A stretch of DNA of 25,144 bases, taken from Ectocarpus siliculosus. Lineage: Eukaryota; Sar; Phaeophyceae; Ectocarpales; Ectocarpaceae. Every line of letters starts with the position of its first letter. The stretch's first letter is position 1. The position numbers and the translations under genes are program-made. This document shows, piece by piece, positions 9,804 through 20,699 of this stretch. The stretch spans positions 890,687 through 915,830 of the forward strand of contig FN649755.1 in NCBI GenBank assembly GCA_000310025.1, in the 5' to 3' direction. Under the pieces are notes generated by a model. It did no database searches, was not told the DNA's origin, and worked only from the letters and a program-made list of their open reading frames with translations.

Positions 9804-10284
9804 CTCTGCTACCCCTCTCCTTCTCTCAAATGCACTTGCCTTGTCTATCGCCCAGCGAGAGCACAAAATTTTCTTTTGCTGACACCAAGGCTGTCTCTAT
9901 TTTTCTTTGATCCCCGCTTTTCCGACTTCCAACACGCCTCCACAAACCACAGATTCAAATACGTACTGAATCTTCACGTTTCTTTTCTCTTTTCTTCCTG
10001 TTTCCTTTTATTTTTTTATTTTTTTCTCTTATTCTCTTATTCTCATTTTTCTCTTGGTCGCTCTTTTTCTGTGTCAGATGGCCTTGTCTCTGCTTGCGTG
10101 TGAAGCACCAAGGTTGAACCAAGGGGGTGTACCTCTTTCTCTCTGGCCCGTGATGCTGACTCCTAGTCTCAGTTGTTACCTCGCATCGCGCAGAGGGAGC
10201 GGAGGACTCCAGAATATCTGTCGCTGATTTCTATTGACTTGCGAACCCCTCGGGGCCACTTTATTTGAGCGTACCTTTTTAGGG
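9804..10284. other. Pyrimidine-rich non-coding flank
   Basis: A strongly T/C-rich stretch (about 9804-10080, with many TTTTCTTT runs) adjoins the retrotransposon end. Open frames that cross it are low-complexity artefacts. No gene is supported. Confidence 0.5.
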
Positions 10285-10402
10285 TAAGTTAGCCTGTGAC
10301 CACGGGAATCGACCGCGTCACGTGTTGGATCCGGACGGACATATGATGAAGGTACTGGGTAGAGAGAGATCGGAACAGTTTTTATTGTGAAGACAACAGC
10401 AA
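10285..10402 (+). repeat. Dispersed repeat, copy 2
   Basis: This diverged copy of 1225-1340 is in the same orientation and shares TGTGACCACGG, CCGC, TTGGA, GGACAT, AGGTACTG and GTAGAGA in order. It is followed by AACAG and a TTTTTATTG run that could be a polyadenylation region if this were an LTR. That role is speculation. Confidence 0.6.
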
Positions 10403-11639
10403 ACCCAAGGAATTTGATTCAAGAATGGTGTTGTTGTTGCATGTCTCTATTGCGTCGTTTCTTGAGTGCTTATACTGTAAGAGCGTTGGAGGTCAAAATT
10501 TGGGCGAGTCTTGCCGGAGAATGGGCAATCAAAATTGGAGACACGCGGGGCGTGTTTTCTCGATGTAGGCGATAGTGCTTCAATGGAAGGACCCCGTAGT
10601 GGCGATCCGAAATTGACCCAACCCTCAATGCCACCTATGCCTACGTATTCCACTCTTGCAAAAATCTCGAGTGAGTTCATCGACTCCTCCGCATGCGTAT
10701 ACTGTAGCAGCGTCAAGTTTGGTGCCAAGAGCTGCGAAACTGGGTTGATTGAACAGCTCTTTCACTTTTCTGTGCGCGGCATTTGCCAGGTTCAGAGCGA
10801 AACCAGGGCGACTCAAAAGCCTGCGCATATTGTATAGAACACAAAATGCTTAAGGTATCGTGCAGGGTTCATAGTGCGCAGCCCTCTGTATGGGAAGCAC
10901 CAGGGTGGCAAAAGTGTCGCGTCAGATGGTGTCTCAGGGCAACGAGTCATGGGGCTCACGCGAGGTACCATTCATGTAGTTTCAAGCAGCCCCTTTTTAA
11001 ACTTCAGATATATTTTGCCTCTTAATGACCTGTTACGTGGGCGTGTCGACTAATAATAACGTGTTCTGACGTGGTAAGTATCCGTAAGTGGGCCTATCCC
11101 TTGATACATACATACGTTTCTGGATGGGGAGATCAGGAATTCCGCACAACAAGCATCTCGGCTGGCTTTTTCAGCGGGTCGCTCGCGATGAAAGTATTCG
11201 CCACATGCATGCGTACATATTCATTGCTACCGTGGCCTCCTGCTAGCGACAGCAACCAGCCGCGCTTCCCCGTTCACCTTGGTTCGAGAAACAAGAAGTA
11301 TTTGAAAACCTACATACACAGCGGAGAGTGGTGAATGATTTCGAGTTATTCATGTATGCATATGTTCAGGTAGTCTTGCTACTTAATATTCAACGAGCCG
11401 GGCTAAATATATATTATATGTAGATGCGTCACCCAACCGAGCAAGACACAGGGGAGGAGTTGATCCGCCTCGATTTATTTGGAAGTTTTACAATCTCTCT
11501 TGGCAACTTCAACACATCCCGTTCGACTGTGACCTTATCTCGAATGGGTAGTAGTCTTTCTGGGTGTTTGTATTTATGTTTCCTAATTTTTTTTTTTTTT
11601 TCTTAATATGACACTTTTCAAGTCTTCACGCATATGGCA
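10403..11639. other. Non-coding region, no supported gene
   Basis: Open frames of up to about 108 codons occur on both strands (for example 10511-10837 plus and 10447-10728 minus) and overlap one another without recognisable motifs. A T run lies at about 11587-11602. Nothing else is supported. Confidence 0.5.
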
Positions 11640-11820
11640 GATTTTCTAGGCTTTTCCCCCGTAGGCGATGTTTTTTTTTTTTTTGCGGCGTTTCACGGAA
11701 TTTTTCGGCTATTTTTTTTAGTGCAAAAAACGCCTTTTTCGGCGACTTTCGGCGCCTTCCACATGTTTTTCGGCGAGTCATAGTTCAGTTTCGGTGATTG
11801 TTGGCGATTTTCGGCGACGT
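11640..11820 (+). repeat. Degenerate TTTTCGGCG repeat cluster 1
   Basis: The motif T(n)CGGCG recurs irregularly: TTTTTCGGCT, TTTTTCGGCG, TTTCGGCG, TTTTTCGGCGA, TTTTCGGCGA and related forms, with a pure T run at about 11671-11684. Spacing is roughly 10-25 bases. It resembles a decayed simple tandem repeat. A second cluster with the same motif lies 400 bases downstream. Confidence 0.6.
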
Positions 11821-12239
11821 ACATAGCATGTACTTCCAGTAACAAAAACGAGCGGGTCGCGACGCGGTTGGAATGCTGCGGAGGTCACCTGTCACCTGTC
11901 CGCGAAAACCGAAATGATGTGTCCTTCGTCCTTCTCTTATTTTTCTACAAACTACATCTATCTTGCATGTTACGCTGGTTGGTGCGTACATGCAATATTC
12001 CAAGCCCTCAGTTATCAAACAAATCAACAACGAAATAGAATACTATGAGATGCTTCGATACTTCGACGTTACGCATGGCATGTACGCCTACGTCTGGGCA
12101 AAAACATGCATATCATGACAGGTACTGACCCACCAACTACGAAGAAGTAAGACATCTACACGAAACTAACCGAAACACAGGTCATCAGTCGCTTTCTTCA
12201 TCGCTGCCATCGCTCTGGTCGCTACCGCCGCCACCGCTG
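11821..12239. other. Unique spacer between the two CGGCG clusters
   Basis: No gene is supported. An 81-codon minus-strand frame (11785-12030) has no recognisable feature. Confidence 0.45.
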
Positions 12240-12430
12240 TTGGCATCTTCGAAATTAATCGGCACCGTGAAATTAATCGGCGAGAATCGGCGACCTCAAT
12301 CCATGATTCGGCGTAGCCCCCTCCAAAAACGGCGCTACTTTTTGGTTTTCGGCGACAGTTTTTTTTTTCGGCGGGCATTTTTTTTTTACGGCGACATATT
12401 TCGGAATTCGGTGTTTTCGAGGGTCGCCTA
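12240..12430 (+). repeat. Degenerate TTTTCGGCG repeat cluster 2
   Basis: Here the motif appears as AATCGGCACC, AATCGGCGAG, AATCGGCGACC, TTTTCGGCGACAG, TTTTCGGCGGGC, TTTACGGCGAC and TTTCGGAATTCGG, including two T runs of 9-10. It has the same core and orientation as cluster 1. The overlapping minus-strand frame (12166-12696) reads Lys/Arg-rich sequence only because of this composition. Confidence 0.6.
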
Positions 12431-12846
12431 CGGTAGAAAAGCCTAAGATTTTCACATATTTCCTTCGACGGCCGCTGGCGAGGTTTTTTGGGGACGTGGT
12501 GCGGTTGGTAGTCGGACCAAGGATTGCATGTAACCCCCAAACGCGGCGGCCTGGTGGTATGTGCTCGGTGTCCCTTTGTGAGGAGCGGAGATCGCCACCG
12601 CCCGCTACCGCTCCGCCATCCAACGTCCAACGTCCAACGTGATGAACCAACGAAACGCCAGTAGTTCCTCCGCATGGAACTAACGAGCCCCCTCACGACG
12701 AGGAAACTGCGGTCTGCGCTACCCCTCTGGGGCGCTCCTATACTACGCTACGCAGCATTGCTCCTCCGAAACAGCCCACGCCCTCCGGGAGGGAGAGTAC
12801 GTCTTCGCTGGGGGAAAAAAATACTTGTTCTTTGTGTGGGAAGGAA
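12431..12846. other. Non-coding spacer
   Basis: No gene is supported. A short tandem triplication of CCAACGT lies near 12619-12639. The candidate left terminal repeat of the transposase element follows. Confidence 0.4.
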
Positions 12847-12882
12847 TGTTCCACCGTTCCATCGTCGAACAGACTGGAACAC
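12847..12882 (+). repeat. Candidate left terminal inverted repeat
   Basis: The plus strand reads TGTTCCACC, GTTCC, CG..CG, then TGGAACAC. Read on the minus strand, 20699-20668 gives the same blocks in the same order with small gaps. The two sites flank the transposase-like gene, the right one about 115 bases upstream of its ATG. Each site is also internally palindromic (GTTCC...GGAAC). No target duplication is visible next to these blocks, so the exact ends are unknown. Confidence 0.4.
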
Positions 12883-14151
12883 CGTAGAACGCCTGTTCCA
12901 GTCGTGTGAATCTACGAAAGCAAGCTGCGGACGGCTGCTGGGGAAGACGGATGACGGTGACGGGGGAGTATGATGAAAGAAATGATCAGGAAGGCTTGAC
13001 CCTCGCGCGTAGGCTACACAACGCAACAACATAAATATCAACATGAACCAGTGCACCCAAGCTGGCCCTTCGTACTCTATTGTAGGTAGATAGACGCATG
13101 GCGCCTTTCGCTGTCGTTCCGTTGACTCATCAGCAATCCTCTCGGACACCACGCACTGCTGTTGGTCTTGTTCCGTTGACATTCCAATTCTCTCGGACAC
13201 CTGTCTCTCTTTGCTTTGAGCGTGCACATGCGCCGTTAAAGGTGAAGAGAGCTGTCCTGCGGATGAACCCTACACCCGCAAAGCACAATCAAGCTGCCAT
13301 TTTGCACGGTTTCTGTTTCACCACACTGACAGCGGCGAAGACAGCAGCGTTTTTTTCTTCGACAGCAACGAACCTGACAAACAACCTATTCTTGGGTTGT
13401 TAAGCGAGGCATCCTTACCCGCAGCTAGCGGCTGGGGCAAACTACTGCTGTAGTATGCATACACACAGCAGCAGTGCATCACACAGCAGGACGAGTGCTT
13501 TTTTGTATCGGCGTGGTGGCCTGTTGTTGATTCCTCTTATAGCCCTGTGGCATCCACGCTCGGACCATCCATGTAACATTCGCCTTGATGGCTGTGATAT
13601 GCATGTATATGTGGTATGACGAAGAGTCTGCACAACGGACACAACGAACGCACTGCTCACGCTACAACTACAGCAGCACTGCCGTACATCAGACGTCATA
13701 CCTATCGAATTGTTGCTCCGAAGAGCGTTCAGCGCGAAGTCAATCTGCGCGTGTGTACATCTCAGCATTTTTGCTGCTCTCTTTCTATACACGTTCGCTT
13801 CCCGCCAGCAGACGGCCGCCGTCGCCGATTCTGTGTTTTCTTATGTGCACAATGATACCATCTACAGCAGTACATCATGTTCTCACATGATGTAGACTAC
13901 AATACTGTATCTGGCACAGCAGTGTCCCACCCAAGAACATTATGGGAGAATTACTCTTGTATGTAGAAGTAGCAGCATGCACAAAGGGACGAAGACCCCC
14001 CTCTCAGCACAACAGATAACCTGAAGTACACAAAAAACACAACGGGTTCATCCATACACGAGACTCCCGCACACACTCTCCTGCAATAAAACGGAGTACC
14101 CCAACCTCAAAGACGGCCGCCCCAAAACAAACGTGCACTCCTAGTCCGCCC
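12883..14151. other. 3' flank of the transposase-like gene, no supported gene
   Basis: This would be 3' non-coding DNA of the element if the candidate terminal repeat is right. Two imperfect copies of a segment ending in TCTCGGACACC lie at about 13116-13155 and 13169-13202. Short frames such as 13442-13792 (minus) lack recognisable features. Confidence 0.4.
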
Positions 14152-14913
14152 CTATGCCACTTGTTCTTCTGCCAGCTCCCCCTCGCCGACGACCCAACCG
14201 GCGTCGGACAACTTCTGAGCCGCCTTGTCACGATGTGTCAAGTTTGAGACCGTAATGCCCCTTTCCCGACAAGCCTTCCTTAGTTTGTTACCGCTCCACG
14301 TGCGATGTTCATGAGCAGTTAGCTTCCGGTGCTCCACGCCCGTCGCCGCCCCCGTCGCCGCCCCCGCCGCCGCCCCCGCCGCCGCCGCCGCCCCCGCCCC
14401 CGCCCCCGCCCCCAACCGCTCGAACACCGCACCGGCCATCGGTAATATGGAGGCAGCCGACATCTCTTCCCAATAACGCTTGAAGTGTGATCGATCGATG
14501 GAGGTTGAAGCTGTAGTTATACTTGCTGGGTTGACCGGTGGCTGCCATGGTGTGGAAGACCTGGTCTAACATGCTGTTGTATTCCGCGGCAGCAGCCTCC
14601 CACACCTCTTCGCCTCGCAGACCTGTCGCCTTCGCCGCCCCAAAGGCAGCGCATGCGAGCTTCTTGTCGTCCGCTGTAGCAGGCATCGCAAACTTATCAG
14701 TCAACGCGGAGGCCCTCCTGAACTTGGTTACCCTCCCCTGCCCGTCTCTCGGTCCAGCCACCTCCCTCACGCCCGCCGTCTGCCCCATCGTAGGTGCGGC
14801 GTCATCTCTCGAGGTCCAACTCATCCCGCTCGCTCTCGGCCCAGCTCGAGTATCTGCTGGGGAGGCCGCCCTTGCTGCCGCTCCTGCGCCAACTGTCCCG
14901 CCCGTCCGAGCCG
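14152..14913 (-). other. C-terminal exon with low-complexity tract and SAP-like motif
   Basis: The exon opens after CACTGCAG and encodes Ala-rich sequence, then a helical segment (KLACAAFGAAKATGLRGEEV) and NYSFNLHRS. A GATC duplication at 14489-14499 shifts the frame; beyond it the natural continuation is HFKRYWEEMSAAS. A CCG/CCCCG-rich tract (about 14338-14412) encodes Gly/Ala repeats. The end, NKLRKACRERGITVSNLTHR followed by a DKAAQKL helix, resembles a SAP DNA-binding motif (two helices with an L..L...G core), which is tentative. Confidence 0.5.
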
Positions 14914-14940
14914 CTGCAGTGGTGGTCAGGGAAGAGGGCA

Positions 14941-15083
14941 ACAGAGGGAAAATGAAGGGAAGGAAGGTGGGAGGGCATGCCGAATCGTGAGCCGATGGTG
15001 AGGCGTGGCGGCGTGAGGGGCGAGACGGAGGGAAAATGGAGGGAGGGAACAAAGGTGGGAGGGCATGCCGAATCGAAAGCCAT
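14941..15083 (+). repeat. Tandem duplication of about 87 bases inside intron 12
   Basis: A block with GAGGGAAAATG, AGGGA and GGTGGGAGGGCATGCCGAAT occurs at about 14941-14992 and again at about 15028-15083. Both lie wholly within the predicted intron 15136-14914, which fits non-coding status of that stretch. The minus-strand open frame across it is accidental. Confidence 0.65.
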
Positions 15084-16286
15084 TGTACGCTATACGCGAC
15101 GGTCTCAAACAGATGCCTATCGTCCATCAAAAGCACCTGGTCGCTTTCCAAGGGCTGTTGCGGATGCCATGGTAGAGCCTGCTCTGGTGCTCCCCGCCCC
15201 CATAGAGGCTTCGCTTTCCGTCGTAGTAGCTCTCGGGGCACCTGTTCCGCTTCCCCCCACAGCGGTGCTGTCCCTTCCAGCAGGTGCCAACCCGGTCACC
15301 GCCATCCCGCCCGCACCTGACCTAACATTGCCCCCAGCTCCGGCAATGCGTTCGGAACCTCTTCCCCCATGCCGTCCAAAAGATATGGACGCCACACCTG
15401 AACTTGTTGCAGGCGCAATCCTAACTTGCGTCTGTTCTCCTTCACGTTCGAACTTGTTCTCCCCTGACAAAAGCATGGGCAAACACAACGCTAGTTTGTA
15501 CGTGGACATGGTGCTCTACTCGATGTTGTTTTTGGGTTCTTTCCTAACGCCGCCGGCAAAGAAAACGAACCTGGCAAGGGGTCTTCCCCAGACACTGCTG
15601 GTAAGGCGGCGGCACTTATCGAACTCCAGTCCATCCGGTACTTCTCCGCAACCTCCTTCGCAACCTTGTCTTGGTCCAAAGAGAGGTAGTCGTACCCCAT
15701 CAGCTCCATATCCTTTTCCTCCAACTGGGTTAGCGAAAGAACAAATCAGGTTGAATACGGGAACGGACAACAATCAGGTGGTTGCAGACGGGGACGACCT
15801 ACCGTGAGTGCATTGACTGTGTTTCAACCCTAGTCTGTTTCCCGAAAGCGTACCATTCAACACGTATTACGGCGCCTTACCTCCGGTGGAATCCTCAGGT
15901 TCCCTCCTGGGGACGGTCCCTCGACGTTCCCTGCCAGCCTCCTGATCTTCTCCTCTTCCCAGTAGTTTCTCAGGAAGTCCGGCTTCGCTATACCTCGGTT
16001 CTCGTCGCAGGTGCGGTTGTGCTCGTGAATCCACAACCAAATCTCGCGCTCAGACCTCGCCTCACTCATCCTTGAGGCTATCGTCGCGATTCTTCCGTTT
16101 GCCTGGCTGGAAGGCGGTAGTGGGGCGGGGTATGCATACCCACGTCAATTTTTTGAAATTGGTACTACTATTGAACATGTGATCAGGAACTCTCAAAGAC
16201 CCTACCATCATTGTTGTTATTCTTGTTACCGCTGCTTGAGCATTTCCCTACAAATGGGATAAATGTAGATACCCACAACCGTTTAC

Positions 16287-17706
16287 CTGTGCGCCGCTTC
16301 GTTTGCACCGGTGCCCCCGAGCTTCTTCAAGTGGGCAAGTTCAGTCTTTTCGCCGATCCTGTCGCAGATGTACGAGTCCTTGACGTCGTCCATGGCGAAA
16401 CAACCCTTATTAGCGCAAGCGATGACGTTCTGGAAAGCAGAGAGAGTGCTCTGCGACGCACCTCGCTTCTCCCTGTTGTTTCGGGGTGCGCAATCGAGGT
16501 CCACGGCAAAATGGTCAACACTACGACAACAAAATTGCTAGCCCAATCTCAACTGAGTATAGACGACGTAAACAACAACAAAATCACTGCGTAACGACAC
16601 CACACACTCACTGGTATAGCGGTCTCTCGCCCCTCTGCACGCATTCGTTGCTGAGCTTGAGGTACTTCTCGTAAACGTCCCCCAGTCGGGCGGCGCAGTC
16701 GGGAGGTGTGCGCGTACGGACGAATCTCCTGTAGTGGCTGTTCCCAGCCAGAGCCATAGCCTCCTCTGGCGTTGACGCCCCTGTTGTTGATGATGTAGGC
16801 CGCCACGCGGTGGACGTCCGGCTCGTGCTTCGCTGCGATGCAGGTGCCGACCTCCCTGACAAACAGCAAGCGGCTACGTCAAAGAAAGAACGCGAGCAGG
16901 GGGGTGAAACGGGCAATCGTGACCTACGTTTGTCGCTACCATCGACGTCCGTGGAAGGGTCATTGCACCCGTCGTGTGTGCCCTACTACAACACCTCAGT
17001 TAGCTTTACCAATCACCGAGACGATACGAATCGCAACATTTCCATGCAGTCGAAAATCTATCCCCTTTTCCGCTTTCGATTTACCTGGATAGTGCGGCGT
17101 GGAGAGGGTGTGCACTCAGTGTGTGGGTGGAAATAATCTGGACCTTGTGAAACAGGTCTGCGAAGGGAGTCCTCTTCACGTTCGGGAAAATGTCGACACA
17201 CAAGTGAACGGTGACGTCTTTCTTCCCTTCGCAGCAGGTGTCCGCAAACACCTTCACCACATCGTTCAGTGTCCCCAGCCGGTCCAGACGTGCCCTCAGC
17301 CTGTTCGTTGGTAAAAGGATGTGAAAACAGGGGAAAAAGGAAAAATTATGGGTCTCGAATCTAAGGCCGTCGTTTTCAACTGTGTGTCACCGCCGCAAAG
17401 AATGAGATGCCGCTCCAGGTTAGCGCAACAAGCTAGCGTCCATCTTCAAATATCTCCGATCTTTGGTGCGTCTACACGCCCATCAACATCGCATCGCATG
17501 ACTCACGCATGAAGCAATGGCAACAAGTTGCTCCACTTGTCGGACCGTAGAGCGGCCCATCCAATGATGTGGCCGAACTCTCCCAGCAAGAAGACGATGC
17601 AGGAGGCGTCGCCAGTGGCTATTTTCGCCAACCTGAACGTAGCATCCACCGAAACCGCTTTCCCTGGTGAGAGGTTGCAAAGCTCTCTCTTCAGAAGTGG
17701 CTTGAC
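16287..17706 (-). other. DDE catalytic core of the transposase-like protein (exons 6-9)
   Basis: Exon 6 has KAVSVDATFRLAKIA, whose Asp is the likely first metal ligand, followed by FLLGEFGHIIGWAALRS. Exon 7 has VVKVFADTCCEGKK (likely second Asp), then DIFPNVKRTPFADLFHKVQ, a D-x-x-H box common after the second acidic residue. Exon 9 ends with LKKLGGTGANEAAHR, where the Glu is the likely third ligand (a GT..NE..H pattern). Exon 10 continues with NGRIATIASRMSEA. The motif order and spacing support a DDE/RNase H-fold enzyme; the superfamily was not assigned. Confidence 0.65.
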
Positions 17707-18590
17707 CTAGCAAGGGGGAAAATTAATGCAAACGATCAACAGCAAAGGCTTAGCCCATGTTTTGGCCTAGCTCTAGATGTGGATGCACTCTCAGCTCATG
17801 TGCAAGCATACCCAACACTCGTAGTTGTTCAAAACTACAGCCCTCCTTCCAAGCGTTCCTCACCGCCTGGAACGACTTCGAGCAGTACGTCTCCATGTAT
17901 GCCTGAGAGGGGCCAGATAGAAGGGTGCCGCTCCCCACCACCCCCAACTTCGGGAACACTCCTGAGCCCTTGTGCATCGCTGCGAACACGTTCCAGCACG
18001 TGTGCCTCTGTCTCTGCTTGAAGTCGTATGCCTGCAAGAATAACACATCAATAGACCATAATGCAAAGTAAAACCGAAACTCCAAGCGGAGGCCATCGTT
18101 GTACGCAAACCATATGATTTTTTTTTCTGGAGTAGCATCTGGAGTTGCATCGGGAAAGCACTTTCAATATAAACCCCGATCCTAGTTTTGCCGAGTTTAT
18201 AGGTCTACTCTCCGTTCTGCACTTGTAAGATATTATTTATTTGACCGCAGGTATTCAGGGCACAACAAACACCCCCTAGCGTACCTCCTTCGCTTGACGG
18301 TGCAAAGCCGCTACAGGCTGCGCTCCTGTCACAGTGAGGTCGAGAAGGGCATGATCGGCGCCACCCTTACCGAAGCACTCGAAGTCGTACTTCGCTTGGA
18401 CAGCCGCCGGAAGAAGTCTCATGTAACTTCGTGGGCGACAGAGCAGCGATACCGGGAACAATCGAAACGGTCAGGAATGTTGACGGCACGTGCGAGAATT
18501 GTAATAAACAACCAGCTGGACAAACAATAGCCCGAAAGGGAGATGCCCCATTGCCATCAACGGCCAATTTATGCGGCACGAGAGAATCAC

Positions 18591-19542
18591 ACCTCTTGGT
18601 CCGAAATCGTGAAAGACACGCCTCCCTTGAGCAGAGTCTTGACAAGACTCATACATCCTTCCCACTTGATATCACCCCTGCGTAACGCCGCCTTCACAGC
18701 GTCGGGTGCACTGTCCACGCTATCCGCTCCCTTCTTCTTGGCTTGCACCCTCGCCTCCCCACCGTCGTCTCGCCGTTTCATGGCTGCAATCGTGGCGTCC
18801 GTTACAGCTCGGCACTCCGGCCCCAAGCATCGGTGGCGGGCTGAGCAAATGAGCAAATTCTCGCCAGACATGCTGTGAACCGCTCGGATCTGATAGATGT
18901 AGAAACGCCGCGAACAGAAACACCTTAACATCAGGTGATTGGCATGCGCCCACCGCGTAAAAATAAAGCAATACACAGAAGACATGCCCACCATATTTGC
19001 ACAGCAGCAACACACAGGGAAATACCAAGACATTCTTACGACGTCTGCTATTGCACAGCAGCAACTAGCAGGGAAATGCCAACACTCGTCCTCACGTCGC
19101 TCCACGAAGCCCAACTCGTGTGGGCGTTGCTCCGGCAGGTCGGGCAAATCAACCGTGCGCCAACCACCCGGTCACCCCGAATGACTTGAAATTCTTTCGA
19201 TGCCAATAGGGCTTGTCTGTCGAAAACCTGAACATTCAGCGGTAGGAAGGAGCAAAATGTAGAACCATCGCGAGTGCTGTTTACATTATACTTAGACACA
19301 TATTCCCAGATAGGCAGAGATGCGTGGTTTTGGGGGGCGCTTTCATTCATCAACGGCGAGGCTCTCATCATCGTACTTGTATACTTCATACAGCAGGAAC
19401 GTTCGTTGCACACACGACACACACGTCGCTGGAACCTCTGTCCCTTGACTGTTGGAGCCGCGTACTCGTTCGAAATCCTACTAAACCCCGGGGACAACAC
19501 TTCGTCGTACAAATCACCGGGTTGTACTCTATGGGGGTGTCT
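18591..19542 (-). other. Zinc-binding module of the transposase-like protein (exons 2-3)
   Basis: Exon 2 holds RRVCRVCNERSCC and LICPTCRSN. Exon 3 continues with VHSMSGENLLICSARHRC and GPEC. Spaced CxxC pairs with an intervening VHS..LL stretch resemble the zinc-ribbon-like module that precedes the DDE core in several protist, sponge and fungal transposase-like proteins. Exon 1 has an additional CFKC...C set and YCAAHW. Metal binding and DNA recognition are inferred. Confidence 0.5.
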
Positions 19543-20667
19543 CTTATCTCATGTGGGTGTATGATCTTGTGTCGTACTCCCGACTACTGCCGTACTGCTG
19601 TCGAGACTAGAGAAGCCTGCACGTGCAGGCATACAAAACTATGTTCTTCCGACTATTACGACTACTGTTTCGTTCAAATCACCTCAGGCATGACGAACAC
19701 GACAGTTCCGGTCACCAGGTGGTGTATCCGCGCAAGTTCCTTGGACTCCGCCGTCCAGTCACCATCCCCTTTGGACCGCATAGCACGTATCCCCGAATCC
19801 TCCAGACGCATGTACGCCCCAGGCCATTTGGATTGATCCTTCCAAGCGTCTCCCCATTTCCCGGAGTCCGACAGTGACCCATCCTTCGTCAGCCTCGGCA
19901 TCCCTTTCCTGAGCGGATGCACAACCTTCGCCACCGCCTCCCTAACCGCTTTATCCGTGAGCTCCGTGTGCCGCTGTGTTCGGGGCGACAACACCCGTGG
20001 AGCATCGGCACTCTCCTTCGTGGGGCAGGACTGCCCGTTGAAAAACAAGTCCGATAGCCTCTTTAGCTGAACCTCTGCCCCTCCTGGGCGAGGAAAAGTG
20101 GCGACCAAGGGAACCTGGTCAATGTCAGCACCCGCACCGCTCGTGCTGCTTGCGGAACGTGAGCCGGGTTCAGCCGCGGAAGACGCACCCGCTGCTGCCC
20201 CTGCAGTCAGCGGCCGCGCTACCCGGCCTCCGCTCGTGCTTTCCATGATTTCAGGCCAGTGCGCTGCGCAATACTGCTCGAAGTGCTTATGATCGTACGT
20301 ACGGCTTGCCCTCAATTGGCCTGCTGCATGCCACGCTCCACTGTAGCCTCTGTCACTCCCGTCTGTCCCCTCCGTGCACCCGCTGCGTTCGGCGTACGCG
20401 CACTTGAAACAAACCTCTGCGGGCTTCAAGGCATACAAGGCGGCGTACCCTTTTCTCTGCCTCGGTTTTCGCGGTCCGAGGAGCCGTCTTCGGCCATGAG
20501 CACCAGGAGCATTGCCATTGGTCGCGGCGAGAGGGATAGGTGGATCTGCCATGTTCGTTACACTCCTGGCGTGCTCGGTCTGATCATAACCGTGGTCGTT
20601 TGTGTCGTATGTGTCCTGGTGCTGATCGCTGTCTTGGCCCCCATTTGAAAAAGTGCGGTGGAAAAAA

Positions 20668-20699
20668 GTGTTCCACGCGGCGGAACACGTGGTGGAACA
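20668..20699 (-). repeat. Candidate right terminal inverted repeat
   Basis: Read on the minus strand this begins TGTTCCACC and ends GTGGAACAC, matching the block order of 12847-12882. The plus strand alone contains a perfect GTGTTCC...GGAACAC palindrome. It lies between the gene start and the upstream flank. Confidence 0.4.

Larger units (their letters stand above)
14152..20552 (-). pseudogene. Multi-exon DDE-transposase-like gene, 13 exons, with frameshifts
   Basis: A minus-strand gene can be assembled from ATG 20552 to a stop at 14152-14154. Exons: 20552-19683, 19542-19096, 18889-18591, 18426-18285, 18031-17789, 17706-17507, 17300-17085, 16855-16612, 16472-16287, 16106-15881, 15724-15571, 15463-15137, 14913-14152. 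All introns are GT-AG, many with strong donors (GTGAGT, GTAAGG, GTAAAC), and phases agree at every junction except where exon 8 is shifted. The product (about 1,400 residues) has Cys-rich modules, a D...D...E core and a basic C-terminus. That domain set suggests a cut-and-paste transposase, from the wider group with zinc modules before a DDE core. Breaks: a one-base shift in exon 8 near 16757 and a 4-base GATC duplication at 14489-14499. The exon 2 acceptor and exon 11 donor each have alternatives. A domesticated host gene is possible but less likely given the damage. Confidence 0.75.

Noticed and set aside
3030-9811. Target-site duplication around the DIRS-like element
   Set aside because: None is visible, and none is expected for tyrosine-recombinase integration; only one shared T lies at the ends.
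12166-12696. Lys/Arg-rich 176-codon minus-strand protein
   Set aside because: Its composition comes from the CGGCG/T-run repeat cluster read in reverse.
14977-15807. 276-codon plus-strand open frame
   Set aside because: It crosses predicted exons and introns of the minus-strand gene and an intronic duplication; it is Pro/Ser/Ala-rich antisense sequence.
20259-20648. Plus-strand frame ending in a hydrophobic, membrane-like segment
   Set aside because: It is antisense to exon 1 and the 5' flank of the spliced minus-strand gene. The hydrophobic stretch is short and has no partner evidence.
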